Below are positions 43,000 to 51,385 of a DNA stretch of 64,000 nt, in pieces; the first letter of the stretch is position 1, and each line of letters begins with the position of its first letter. Location of the stretch: assembly GCF_902859735.1 (NCBI RefSeq), contig NZ_CADIJY010000020.1, forward strand, positions 24,659 to 88,658. The letters run 5' to 3'. The position numbers and the translations under genes are program-made. Below the pieces are notes generated by a model, which worked only from the letters and a program-made list of their open reading frames with translations, searched no databases and was not told where the DNA came from. Origin of the DNA: Achromobacter aegrifaciens (GTDB lineage Bacteria > Pseudomonadota > Gammaproteobacteria > Burkholderiales > Burkholderiaceae_B).

Positions 43000-45477
43000 A
43001 TGGCAGCACGCCATACACCCTCTACTCTTGCCGCGCCCCAGCCCCCCGGGGCAGTCCCGGCGCGCTTGCGCCTTGCCGTCCAACTGGCCTTGGCCGCAAT
43101 GGCCCCGCTCGCCGCGCCCGCCGTGTCCTGGGCCCAGCCCGCGACCGCGCAAGGGGTCGCCTTCGCGATCGCCCCCACGACGCTGGACGAAGCGCTGGGC
43201 CAGTTCGGCGTCGCCGCCAACGTCACCGTGGCCGCGTCGCCGACGTTGACCCGCGGGGTGATGACGCAAGGGCTTACCGGCCGCTACACCGCGGAACAGG
43301 GCCTCACGCGCCTGCTCGCAGGCACGGGCCTGCAAGCCGTGGCCAACGCCAACGGAGAGGGTTATCACCTGCGCCGCATTCCGCAGGGCGAAGCGACCAC
43401 GCTCGCGCCAGTCACGGTGACAGGCATGGCCGACCCGGCCGTCACCGAAGGCACGGGCAGCTATACCAGCGGGTTCGTGACCATAGGCAAGGGCGAGCAG
43501 ACCCTGAAGGAGATTCCGCAATCGGTCACGGTGGTGACGCGCCAGCGCATGGACGACCAGAACGCCAACACGCTGGACGACGTGCTGGCCAATAGCACCG
43601 GCATGACGCTCTACAAGAGCCCGATGGGCGGCAACTACGTGTTCTCGCGCGGCTTCCGCGTCGACAGCTACCAGTTCGACGGCGTCAACCGCGCGTTCTA
43701 TTACCCCCAGGCCAACAGCTTCACCAGCAGCACCGTGATCCTGGACCGCGTCGAAATCATCCGCGGCGCCACCGGCCTGTTGCAGGGCGCCGGCTCGCCC
43801 AGCGCCGCGGTCAACCTGGTGCGCAAGCGCCCGCTGGCCGAAAACCAGGTGCAGTTGTTAGCCAGCGGCGGCTCCTGGAACAACTACCGCGCCGACATCG
43901 ATGCGACCGGCCCCTTGAACGCGTCGGGCTCCCTGCGCGGACGCGCCGTGGCCAGCTACAACGACCGGGACTACTTCTACGACAACGCCGACAGCCGCAC
44001 CGGCGTGCTGTATGGCGTACTCAGCTACGACCTGGGCCCCGCCACCACCTTGACCGGCGGCGTCAGCTACGAAGAACTGCGATCCACGCCGTTCTTCCAC
44101 GGCCTGCCCCACTACACCAACGGGGACGACATCGGGCTGAAGCGTTCGACCTCGCTCTCGCAAGACTGGAACCGCTGGAACGGCAAGCAGACCACCGTGT
44201 TCGCCGAGCTTGCGCACCGCTTCAACCAGGACTGGTCGCTGAAACTCACCGGGACTTCCACCCAGGAGTCCAACGATTCCAAATACGCCTTCACCGAAGG
44301 CGCGGTCAATCCGGCCACCGGACTGGGGCCGACGATGTACGCCGGCATCTTCGATTTCTCCACGCACAACAAGGCGCTCAACCTGGATGTGGACGGCGCG
44401 TTTGAGGCGCTGGGCCGCAAGCATTCGATCAGCGTGGGCGCCAGCATCAACGAACTGACCAGCAAGAACGATTTCGCGACCGCGCGCCTGAACCGCGCCG
44501 TGAACGTCTGGGATCCGGATCACCACGTGCCCGAGCCCACCGACGACTGGTTGCGCGAGAATGCCTACCGCGGCGCCGCGACCGTCATCACGATGAAGCA
44601 GACCGGCGTCTACGGCGTCGGCCGCTTCAAGCTGGCCGATCCGTTGACGCTGGTGGCGGGCGCCCGCGTCAGCTGGTACGAGAACACCGGCAAGTACCGC
44701 GACGACGGCAAGCAGTACACCGACCCCTACAAGGAAAACGGCGTCGTCACACCGTACGGCGGCCTGATCTACGCCTTCAATCCCCAGTGGTCCGGCTATG
44801 TCAGCTTTGCGGAAATCTTCGAGCCGCAGAACGCCGTGGACGCGTCGGGCCAGATACTCGACCCCATCATGGGCAAGAACTACGAAGCCGGCATCAAGGG
44901 CGAGCTGCTCGATGGCCGGGTCAACGCCTCGGTCGCCCTCTTCCGCGTCGACCAGAAGAACCGCGCCCAGCAAGACCTGGTCAGCGCATGCACCGTGGGC
45001 GACATCTGCTATCTGTCCAGCGGCAAGGTGCGCAGCCAGGGCGTGGACGCCGAAATCAGCGGCGAGGTGGCCCCGGGCTGGCAGCTGTTTGCCGGCTACA
45101 CCTTCAACACCCTGAAGTTCCTGGATGACACCGAGGTATCGAGCACCAACTTTGGACGCACGGTGACGCCCAAGCACATCCTGCGCCTGTGGTCCGACTA
45201 CCGCCTGCCCGGCGCATGGTCGGCGTGGACCTTGGGCGGCGGCGTGAACTACCAGACCGGCAGCTACACGGAAACCCGCTCGGTGCGGGTCTCGCAGGCG
45301 CCGTACGCCGTCTGGAATGCACGCATCGGCTACAAGATCAACAAGAACTGGTCGGCGGCATTGAACGTGAACAATCTGTTCGACAAGACCTACTACCAGA
45401 CGATAGGCGCGCCGGGCTGGGGCAGCTTCTACGGCGAGCCCCGCAACGCGACGCTGACGGTGCGCGGGACCTTCTGA
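43000..45477 (+). CDS. TonB-dependent siderophore receptor with N-terminal signalling domain
   Basis: 825 residues from ATG 43000 (GGAAG upstream). A signal peptide ends near AVSWA. The secretin/TonB N-terminal (STN) domain follows (VAFAIAPTTLDEALGQFG), as in FpvA/FecA-type transducing receptors. The plug domain includes LKEIPQSVTVVTRQRMDDQ and NTLDDVLANSTGM. The beta-barrel ends with TLTVRGTF, with the terminal Phe needed for outer-membrane assembly. With the FecI and FecR genes it makes a complete cell-surface signalling unit. The ligand is probably a hydroxamate-type ferri-siderophore (FhuE/FpvA-like family), an inference. Confidence 0.93.
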   Translation: MAARHTPSTLAAPQPPGAVPARLRLAVQLALAAMAPLAAPAVSWAQPATAQGVAFAIAPTTLDEALGQFGVAANVTVAASPTLTRGVMTQGLTGRYTAEQGLTRLLAGTGLQAVANANGEGYHLRRIPQGEATTLAPVTVTGMADPAVTEGTGSYTSGFVTIGKGEQTLKEIPQSVTVVTRQRMDDQNANTLDDVLANSTGMTLYKSPMGGNYVFSRGFRVDSYQFDGVNRAFYYPQANSFTSSTVILDRVEIIRGATGLLQGAGSPSAAVNLVRKRPLAENQVQLLASGGSWNNYRADIDATGPLNASGSLRGRAVASYNDRDYFYDNADSRTGVLYGVLSYDLGPATTLTGGVSYEELRSTPFFHGLPHYTNGDDIGLKRSTSLSQDWNRWNGKQTTVFAELAHRFNQDWSLKLTGTSTQESNDSKYAFTEGAVNPATGLGPTMYAGIFDFSTHNKALNLDVDGAFEALGRKHSISVGASINELTSKNDFATARLNRAVNVWDPDHHVPEPTDDWLRENAYRGAATVITMKQTGVYGVGRFKLADPLTLVAGARVSWYENTGKYRDDGKQYTDPYKENGVVTPYGGLIYAFNPQWSGYVSFAEIFEPQNAVDASGQILDPIMGKNYEAGIKGELLDGRVNASVALFRVDQKNRAQQDLVSACTVGDICYLSSGKVRSQGVDAEISGEVAPGWQLFAGYTFNTLKFLDDTEVSSTNFGRTVTPKHILRLWSDYRLPGAWSAWTLGGGVNYQTGSYTETRSVRVSQAPYAVWNARIGYKINKNWSAALNVNNLFDKTYYQTIGAPGWGSFYGEPRNATLTVRGTF

Positions 45478-45499
45478 TAGAGCGAAACGATTAAGTAAA

Positions 45500-45522
45500 A
45501 TGGTTTTATCTCAATAAACCAT
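45500..45522. promoter_or_regulatory. Inverted repeat upstream of metR-like gene
   Basis: ATGGTTT and AAACCAT separated by 9 bases, 11 bases before the start of the MetR-like gene; TGAATTTTCA follows at once. Possible autoregulatory site, or terminator for the receptor gene. Confidence 0.35.
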
Positions 45523-45533
45523 GAATTTTCATC

Positions 45534-46424
45534 ATGCTTGATCGTGTCCATCTATCCATCGTGCAGGAGGTCGAAAAGCAGGGTTCGCTGACTGCCGCCG
45601 CTGGCGTCCTGCACGTGACGCAGTCGGCCCTGAGCCACAGCATGAAGAAGCTGGAGCAGCAACTGGGCACCGACATCTGGCTGCGCGAAGGCCGCAGCCT
45701 GAGGCTCACGCAAGCCGGCCAATACCTGTTGGCGGTGGCCAACCGGGTATTGCCGCAACTGACCCTGGCCGAAGAACGACTGCGCCAGTTCGCCCAGGGA
45801 GAACGCGGGTCGCTGCGCATCGGCATGGAATGCCATCCCTGCTATCAATGGCTGCTGAAGATCGTCTCGCCGTATCTGGCAGCCTGGCCGGATGTGGACG
45901 TGGACGTGAAGCAGAAATTCCAGTTCGGCGGCATCGGGGCGCTGTTCGGCTACGAAATCGACCTGCTGGTCACGCCTGACCCGCTGAACAAACCCGGGCT
46001 CGTGTTCGAGCCCGTGTTCGACTACGAACAAGTGCTGGTCGTCGCCGGCAACCACCCTCTTGCCCGGGAGGAGTACGTCACTCCCAAACAGCTTGCCAAC
46101 GAAGTACTGGTGGCTTATCCGGTGCCGGTGGACCGGCTCGACATCTACAACATGTTCCTGACGCCGGCCGGCATCATACCCAAGCGCCACAAGGCCATCG
46201 AGACCACCGACATCATGCTGCAAATGGTCGCCAGCGGCCGTGGGGTGGCGGCGTTGCCGCGGTGGCTGGTGCTGGAGTACGCGGACACGATGCATGTGGT
46301 GCCAGTCCGCTTGGGCAAGAAAGGCATTGCCAAACACATCTATCTGGGTGCACGCGAGGCAGATATCGGCATCGACTATCTGCGCGCGTTCATTGAACAA
46401 GCGAAAAAGCCTGCCACGGCTTGA
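45534..46424 (+). CDS. LysR-family regulator, MetR-like
   Basis: 296 residues. The helix-turn-helix is GSLTAAAGVLHVTQSALSHS. The effector domain opens with SLRIGMECHPCYQWLLKIVS, closely resembling the ECH.C.QWL segment of MetR, the homocysteine-responsive activator of methionine biosynthesis. It is followed on the same strand by a DUF1852 protein, a core methionine synthase and a flavin reductase. It is therefore very probably their regulator, acting through the palindromes at 46484-46537. Homocysteine as co-effector is inferred from MetR. Confidence 0.88.
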   Translation: MLDRVHLSIVQEVEKQGSLTAAAGVLHVTQSALSHSMKKLEQQLGTDIWLREGRSLRLTQAGQYLLAVANRVLPQLTLAEERLRQFAQGERGSLRIGMECHPCYQWLLKIVSPYLAAWPDVDVDVKQKFQFGGIGALFGYEIDLLVTPDPLNKPGLVFEPVFDYEQVLVVAGNHPLAREEYVTPKQLANEVLVAYPVPVDRLDIYNMFLTPAGIIPKRHKAIETTDIMLQMVASGRGVAALPRWLVLEYADTMHVVPVRLGKKGIAKHIYLGAREADIGIDYLRAFIEQAKKPATA

Positions 46425-46483
46425 TTCGCGGCTGCGGCTGCTCGTCAGGCGGTCTGATCTTCCGGCAGATCGGCCGCGCGCTC

Positions 46484-46537
46484 ATCCATGAATCAGACTA
46501 ATTGATCCATTAGATCAATTCACTTTTATTCATGGAT
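46484..46537. promoter_or_regulatory. Two nested, near-concentric palindromes in the mesX promoter region
   Basis: The outer repeat is ATCCATGAAT (46484-46493) with ATTCATGGAT (46528-46537), a perfect 10-bp inverted pair. The inner repeat is AATTGATC (46500-46507) with GATCAATT (46513-46520), a perfect 8-bp pair with a 5-base spacer. Their centres coincide to within half a base. The outer arms contain TGAA and TTCA half-sites as in MetR operators, though with wider spacing. It lies 131 bases before the mesX start. Confidence 0.65.
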
Positions 46538-46667
46538 TGCCCGACATAAACTACGCCCCCTGTACCGCCAAAGTCAAGACTGCTGAACAAAGAAAGAAAA
46601 CAGGCAGCGCTGGAAAAGCAGGAAATAGACGCGGGTTTTATCTCAGGATTCAGGGCAGCAGAGCACC

Positions 46668-47651
46668 ATGAGTAAAGAGTTTGCATTTGCCATCAAGAGC
46701 ATTTGTTTCGATGAGGACTATCGTCCTTCAGACAATACGCGGATCACAACCAACTTCGCCAATCTGGCCCGGGGCACGAGTCGCCAGGAGAACCTGCGCA
46801 ACACCCTCCGGATGATCGACAACCGCTTCAATGCCCTGGCGCATTGGGACAATCCCAAGGGCGACCGCTACGCCGTCAACCTTGAGATCATTTCCGTCGA
46901 GATGAGCATCCCCGGCGCAAGCAGCGGCAATGCCCTCCCCTTGATCGAAATACTGAAGACGAGCATCGTCGACAAGAAGACCAACGAACGCATCGAAGGC
47001 ATCGTCGGGAATAACTTTTCCTCGTACGTGCGGGATTATGACTTCAGCGTGCTGCTGCTGGAACACACCAAGAACCAGCCGGTATTCAGCGCTCCGGAGA
47101 ACTTCGGAGACCTGCACGGGAAGCTGTTCAAGTGCTTTGTAAATTCAAGCACTTACAAGCAGCACTTCAGCAAGCCGCCCGTGATATGCCTGAGCGTATC
47201 GAGCAGCAAGACCTATCATCGGACTGAAAATCAGCACCCCGTACTGGGCGTTGAATATCAGCAGGATGAATATTCCCTGACTGACGAATACTTCAAGAAG
47301 ATGGGCATGAAGGTCCGCTACTTCATGCCGCCGAACAGCGCCGCGCCTTTGGCTTTTTATTTTTCCGGCGATTTGCTGAGCGACTACACCAATCTGGAGC
47401 TGATCAGCACCATCAGCACGATGGATACCTTCCAGAAGATATACCGGCCAGAGATCTACAACGCGAACTCCGCGGCAGGAAAATCCTATCAGCCCAGTTT
47501 GAAGCATCAGGATTATTCCTTGACCCGGATTGTCTACGATCGAGAGGAACGTAGCCAATTGGCTATCGAGCAGGGAAGGTTTGTCGAGGAACACTTCATC
47601 AAACCGCACCAGGCGATTCTTGAGCAGTGGTCCGCCAACTACCCTCTTTGA
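46668..47651 (+). CDS. mesX: DUF1852 protein, MesX (partner of core methionine synthase)
   Basis: 327 residues starting MSKEFAFAIKSICFDEDYRP, with NTRITTNFANLARGTSRQEN and MIDNRFNALAHWDNPKGDRY. I recognise this as DUF1852, the family found next to MesD-type methionine synthases. No signal peptide or membrane segment, so it is cytosolic. From memory of work by Price and colleagues, MesX is required with MesD for methionine synthesis and the process needs oxygen; the chemistry is unknown. The gene is 27 bases before mesD and under the likely control of the MetR-like protein. Confidence 0.88.
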   Translation: MSKEFAFAIKSICFDEDYRPSDNTRITTNFANLARGTSRQENLRNTLRMIDNRFNALAHWDNPKGDRYAVNLEIISVEMSIPGASSGNALPLIEILKTSIVDKKTNERIEGIVGNNFSSYVRDYDFSVLLLEHTKNQPVFSAPENFGDLHGKLFKCFVNSSTYKQHFSKPPVICLSVSSSKTYHRTENQHPVLGVEYQQDEYSLTDEYFKKMGMKVRYFMPPNSAAPLAFYFSGDLLSDYTNLELISTISTMDTFQKIYRPEIYNANSAAGKSYQPSLKHQDYSLTRIVYDREERSQLAIEQGRFVEEHFIKPHQAILEQWSANYPL

Positions 47652-47678
47652 CCAATCAAAAATATCAAGGCATCTATT

Positions 47679-48707
47679 GTGAAAAAATTGCTCCCTACTT
47701 CCACTGCCGGCAGCTTGCCTAAACCCTCCTGGCTTGCTGAACCCGAGAAACTCTGGTCGCCCTGGAAATTGCAGGACGAGGGCTTGGCCGAAGGCAAGCA
47801 GGATGCGCTGCGTCTGTCGCTGCAGGAACAGCAGCACGCCGGCATCGATATCGTCAGCGATGGCGAACAAACGCGTCAGCATTTCGTGACGACGTTCATC
47901 GAGCACCTGGAAGGCGTGGACTTCGAGAACCGCAAGACCGTCAGGATCCGCGACCGCTACGATGCGAGCGTGCCGACGGTTGTGGGCGCCGTGGCGCGCC
48001 GCAAGCCGGTGTTCGTCGAAGATGCCAAGTTCTTGCGCCAGCAGACCAAGCAACCGATCAAATGGGCCTTGCCGGGTCCCATGACGATGATCGATACGCT
48101 TTACGACGGCCACTATCAAAGCCGCGAAAAGCTGGCGTGGGAATTCGCCAAGATTCTCAATCAGGAAGCCAGGGAGCTGGAGGCCGCGGGTGTCGACATC
48201 ATCCAGTTTGACGAGCCCGCATTCAACGTGTTCTTTGACGAGGTGAATGATTGGGGCGTGGCCACACTGGAAAAGGCCATTGAAGGGCTCAAGTGCGAAA
48301 CCGCCGTCCATATCTGCTATGGCTATGGCATCAAGGCCAATACGGATTGGAAGAAGACGCTGGGATCGGAGTGGCGGCAATACGAAGAGGCTTTTCCCAA
48401 GCTGCAAAAATCCAGTATCGACATCGTCTCGCTGGAATGCCAGAACTCGCGCGTCCCTATGGATCTGATCGAACTCATCCGGGGCAAGAAAGTGATGGTG
48501 GGCGCCATTGATGTGGCAACCAACATCATTGAAACTCCCGAGGAAGTCGCCGACACCCTGCGCAAGGCGCTTCAGTTTGTCGATGCCGACAAGCTCTATC
48601 CTTGCACCAACTGCGGCATGGCTCCCTTGTCCCGCGCAGTCGCACGAGGCAAGCTGAGCGCCTTGAGCGCCGGCGCGGAAATCGTCCGCCGGGAACTCCC
48701 GAACTGA
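47679..48707 (+). CDS. mesD: Core methionine synthase (MetE C-terminal-like), MesD family
   Basis: 342 residues from a GTG start with AAGG upstream. It corresponds only to the catalytic C-terminal half of cobalamin-independent methionine synthase MetE (about 755 aa), lacking the folate-binding N-terminal half. The zinc ligands that activate homocysteine are all present: H211 and C213 (VHICYGYG), E253 (SLECQNS) and C312 (TNCGMAPL). FDEPAFNVF (D178-E179) is the acidic substrate motif. Adjacency to DUF1852 places it in the MesD branch, methylating homocysteine with a donor other than methyl-tetrahydrofolate. Cytosolic. Confidence 0.9.
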   Translation: MKKLLPTSTAGSLPKPSWLAEPEKLWSPWKLQDEGLAEGKQDALRLSLQEQQHAGIDIVSDGEQTRQHFVTTFIEHLEGVDFENRKTVRIRDRYDASVPTVVGAVARRKPVFVEDAKFLRQQTKQPIKWALPGPMTMIDTLYDGHYQSREKLAWEFAKILNQEARELEAAGVDIIQFDEPAFNVFFDEVNDWGVATLEKAIEGLKCETAVHICYGYGIKANTDWKKTLGSEWRQYEEAFPKLQKSSIDIVSLECQNSRVPMDLIELIRGKKVMVGAIDVATNIIETPEEVADTLRKALQFVDADKLYPCTNCGMAPLSRAVARGKLSALSAGAEIVRRELPN

Positions 48708-48721
48708 TTCCCAGGCGGAAA

Positions 48722-48748
48722 TGGTCGTCGCGCGGCTCGCGACGACCA
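48722..48748 (+). terminator. GC-rich hairpin between mesD and flavin reductase
   Basis: TGGTCGTCGCG pairs perfectly with CGCGACGACCA around a 5-base loop, 14 bases after the mesD stop. There is no T run, so it may be an attenuating or mRNA-stabilising hairpin rather than a full terminator. It also argues against a start at 48721 for the next gene. Confidence 0.45.
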
Positions 48749-48780
48749 AATCGAGCTGCACCCAGTATTCAACCCCCACT

Positions 48781-49290
48781 ATGTCACTTTCCAGTACTGC
48801 GATCGAGCCCAGGCGCTTTCGCGAAGCTCTCGGGCACTACGCGTCCGGCATCACGGTAATCACATCGCAGATCGAAGGCGAGCCGATAGGCTTCACCTGC
48901 CAGTCATTCCACAGCGTTTCGATGAATCCGCCGTTGGTGTCGTTCAATGTGATGTGCAGTTCGGCCAGTTATCCCAAAATTCGCCAGGCGGGTCGATTCG
49001 TAGTCAATATCCTGTCCGACGAGCAAGTCAGGATTTCCAACCAATTCGCGCAGCGCGGCACGGACAAGTGGCACGACGTGGACTGGCAGGAATCGCCGCT
49101 GGGTAACCCGATCATTGCCGGCAGCCTGCATTGGCTTGATTGCGAGATTTATGCCGAACACGCCGCAGGCGATCACCTGATCGTGATTGGCGAGGTGAAA
49201 GCGTTGGATCTGCAAATCGCTGCTTCCACGCAGCCATTGCTGTATTTCAAAGGGCAGTATCGGAATATCGCCGCGCATGGCGCGATATAA
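48781..49290 (+). CDS. Flavin reductase-like (FMN-binding, DIM6/NTAB family)
   Basis: 169 residues from ATG 48781. The family motif is RFREALGHYASGITVITSQ, then GFTCQSFHSVSMNPPLVSFN, and GRFVVNILSD. Such proteins reduce free FMN with NAD(P)H and hand it to an oxygen-using partner. Its place after mesX-mesD suggests it supplies reduced flavin for the oxygen-dependent step, an inference. A possible upstream start at 48721 falls at the foot of a hairpin and is less likely. No strong ribosome site is visible before 48781. Confidence 0.85.
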   Translation: MSLSSTAIEPRRFREALGHYASGITVITSQIEGEPIGFTCQSFHSVSMNPPLVSFNVMCSSASYPKIRQAGRFVVNILSDEQVRISNQFAQRGTDKWHDVDWQESPLGNPIIAGSLHWLDCEIYAEHAAGDHLIVIGEVKALDLQIAASTQPLLYFKGQYRNIAAHGAI

Positions 49291-49324
49291 GGTCTCGCCT
49301 CCTCCGCCCGGACACCGGCTTACA

Positions 49325-49679
49325 GCATCTGCCCATGAACGGGGTCTGAAGCCACCGCATTAGGCGACTGCAGCCTCGGCGGCTAAAGAACGCCGACGTC
49401 CGCAAGCCCGAGACCCTGCCGCTTCGGTGTTGTGAGGCGGGGTTCTTGAGTCGCCGGCGTCCGGACTGCGGGATTCCGATGCTCGCCCCGGTGGGGCTGC
49501 GCTTCGGATCCCTCCGTCCGGCCCCCGCCTCACGGCATCTGCCCATGATCGGGTCCGAAACCAACGCATTAGGCGACTGCCAGCCGAGGACCCCGGAGCC
49601 ATCCGAAGCGCAGCCCCACCGGGGCGAGCATCGGAATGGCGCAGGGCAGCCTCGGCGGCTAAAGAACGCCGACGTCCGC
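49325..49679. repeat. Composite intergenic repeat element
   Basis: Two direct copies of a unit starting GCATCTGCCCATGA and running to ATTAGGCGACTGC occur at 49325-49374 and 49535-49584. A 34-base unit (GCAGCCTCGGCGGCTAAAGA... to ...CGTCCGC) occurs identically at 49370-49403 and 49646-49679. Between them lies a perfect 37-bp inverted repeat. Frames across the region only re-read these repeats (RTSAFFSRRGC twice), so I see no gene. It fills the 400-base gap between the convergent flavin reductase and quinone reductase genes. Confidence 0.8.
49473..49637. repeat. Perfect 37-bp inverted repeat pair
   Basis: ATTCCGATGCTCGCCCCGGT... at 49473-49509 is the exact reverse complement of 49601-49637, with 91 bases between. 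Each arm contains its own short palindrome (CCCCGGTGGGG type). It could form a large cruciform or act as a bidirectional terminator. Confidence 0.85.
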
Positions 49680-49691
49680 GACCTCGAAGCC

Positions 49692-50678
49692 CTACCCCCC
49701 GCACTGAAGGTACGCCGACGGCGCGACGGCAATCGCGATCTTTCCTTGGATACCATTGTTGGGACTTTCCAGCCGCGCATGAGCCTGTGCAATGTCGGCA
49801 AGCGCATAGACCGCGCCCACATGCGGCCGCAACTGGCCGCGCGCGACCAACGCGCTCAATTCATCCAGCTTGCCGCGGTTCTGCCGCGTGAACACGAAGT
49901 GGTAGCTCGCGTTCTTGCCCCAAGCCTGGATCAGGTTTTGCGGCTGGGCGATGTCCACGATCGAGACGACCCGCCCCAATTGCGCAAGCGCATCGGGGCT
50001 GCGCGCAAGCGTGTCGCCGCCGATGGTATCGAACACGACGTCGACGCCGCGCCCGCCCGTTTCCCGCATGACGGCCTCGACGTAGTCTTCCTTCTCGTAG
50101 TCGATGACCACGTCGGCGCCCATGCTGCGCGCGAACTCGGCGTTGGCGGCGCGCACGGTCGTGTACACCTGCGCTCCGATGGCTTTGGCCAGCTGGATAG
50201 CCACATGGCCGACGCCGCCCGCGCCGCCGTGCACCAGGACGCTCTCCCCGACTCTCAGCCCCGCGCGCACGACCAGCGCTTCCCAAGCCGTGCCACCCAC
50301 CAAGCTCAGGCTGGCCGCCTCAAGATGGCTGAGCGCGGACGGCTTCTTCCCGACGATGCCCTGCGCGGCGACGTGGTACTCGGCATAGCTGCCCGGCCCG
50401 TCGAAGATTTGCGGGGTGTACCAGACTTCGTCGCCAGGAACGAAAGCCGTTACGCCCGGCCCGACGGCTTCGACCACGCCCGAGACGTCGTGCCCGGTAA
50501 TGGCCGGCAGCGGCACCAGATCGGCATAATCGCCGCGCCGGACCTGGTAATCCAGGGGATTGATCGAGGTCGCATGTACCCGGACCAGGACCTGTCCCGC
50601 CAGCGGCACCGGCTTGGGCAGGTCGCGGAGTTCGAACGATTCCGGGCCGCCGAATGATTTGAGTGTCATCGCTTTCAT
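49692..50678 (-). CDS. Medium-chain dehydrogenase/quinone reductase family protein
   Basis: 328 residues of the zinc-independent quinone oxidoreductase branch. It begins [20 protein letters not shown]. The fold markers are [37 protein letters not shown] and the NADPH-binding [19 protein letters not shown]. The catalytic-zinc Cys/His set of alcohol dehydrogenases is absent. It probably reduces quinones or reactive enals with NADPH. A second ArsR-type operator lies 27 bases upstream, so the ArsR protein encoded next likely represses it. Confidence 0.9.
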   Translation of the reverse strand: MKAMTLKSFGGPESFELRDLPKPVPLAGQVLVRVHATSINPLDYQVRRGDYADLVPLPAITGHDVSGVVEAVGPGVTAFVPGDEVWYTPQIFDGPGSYAEYHVAAQGIVGKKPSALSHLEAASLSLVGGTAWEALVVRAGLRVGESVLVHGGAGGVGHVAIQLAKAIGAQVYTTVRAANAEFARSMGADVVIDYEKEDYVEAVMRETGGRGVDVVFDTIGGDTLARSPDALAQLGRVVSIVDIAQPQNLIQAWGKNASYHFVFTRQNRGKLDELSALVARGQLRPHVGAVYALADIAQAHARLESPNNGIQGKIAIAVAPSAYLQCGG

Positions 50679-50704
50679 GGTTTTCCTTGTTTCGAAAAAT
50701 AGGG

Positions 50705-50724
50705 ATATCGGGAAATACCGATAT
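50705..50724. promoter_or_regulatory. ArsR operator copy 2 (before quinone reductase)
   Basis: ATATCGGGAAATACCGATAT, an inverted repeat with 7-bp arms. It matches the operator at 51051-51070 at 17 of 20 positions and lies between the ArsR gene and the quinone reductase gene. Confidence 0.7.
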
Positions 50725-50738
50725 TTACCTGCAAAAAA

Positions 50739-51041
50739 TTACAGCTCTTTCCCGATGAGCCCGGCAAGAGCACGTATGGTTGCTTCGTTCCGCTTGTAGT
50801 AGGTCCACTGCCCAATGCGCCTGGCTTCCACCAGGCCCGCGCGCTGCAGCGTCGCCAGATAGTCGGACACCGTGGACTGCGACAGCCCCACGCCTTCCTG
50901 GATGCTGCTGACGCAGACCCCCACCGTATGAACGTCGCCCTCGTCCTGCGGCGGGAAGTTCTTGGCGGGGTCCTTCAGTCCTTTGAGGATCTCAAGGCGC
51001 GTACGGTTGGAGAGGGCTTTGAATATTTCGAGCAGATCCAT
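50739..51041 (-). CDS. ArsR-family winged-helix regulator
   Basis: 100 residues. IFKALSNRTRLEILKGLKDP and VGLSQSTVSDYLATLQRAGL are the typical ArsR winged-helix motifs, followed by the wing RRIGQWTYYKRNE. It carries C50 in VGVCVSS but no clear metal-binding CxC pair, so it may sense redox state or electrophiles rather than arsenic. It precedes the quinone reductase on the same strand, and near-identical palindromes flank it on both sides, indicating autoregulation plus control of the reductase. Confidence 0.9.
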   Translation of the reverse strand: MDLLEIFKALSNRTRLEILKGLKDPAKNFPPQDEGDVHTVGVCVSSIQEGVGLSQSTVSDYLATLQRAGLVEARRIGQWTYYKRNEATIRALAGLIGKEL

Positions 51042-51050
51042 GGCGCCATG

Positions 51051-51070
51051 ATATCGGGATTTCCCGATAT
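51051..51070. promoter_or_regulatory. ArsR operator copy 1 (before arsR-type gene)
   Basis: ATATCGGGA-TT-TCCCGATAT, a perfect inverted repeat with 9-bp arms, 9 bases upstream of the ArsR start codon. Confidence 0.8.
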
Positions 51071-51092
51071 GTCAATAAACTGGATTCGCGCC

Positions 51093-51265
51093 CTACTTGT
51101 CGACCGACCGCATGTCGCAGGTCGTCTCCGATGACGAGCAGATGCCGCGAAACCACGCCCGCCCCCGCGTGCGGTCCTTGGGCGCCAGCGGCTCGAACGT
51201 GTCGCTATTGCGCATTTCGTAGTCCAGCAACAACCATTCGCCCTCGCAGGCGGCGATGCCGCGCA
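51093..51265 (-). pseudogene. Detached 3'-end copy of the SH3-like gene at 52289-52957
   Basis: 173 bases align without gaps to the last 173 bases of 52289-52957 (52289-52461), with about 11 differences by hand count. It keeps the reading frame and the stop (ends TCDMRSVDK versus TCDMRSVDR). Most differences are silent, so it diverged while functional in some lineage. Similarity ends abruptly at 51265. The two copies are direct repeats bracketing a roughly 1-kb insert. Confidence 0.85.
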
Positions 51266-51385
51266 ATTTGTAGTCTGATACTAACTTTCGACAAATGCTG
51301 GTAGCTCAGGCTGCTCTTGTTCGAGGCACCTTATGGTTTGACGCCCGGGCTTCTTTATGTCGGCCTCACCCAAGCCTCAATAGTC

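Noticed and set aside
49325-49679. CRISPR array
   Set aside because: Units are few, unequal and partly inverted, with no regular spacers or cas genes.
49247-49822. 191-codon frame with internal repeats across the intergenic repeat element
   Set aside because: Its repeated peptide comes only from the DNA repeats; no ribosome site or family.
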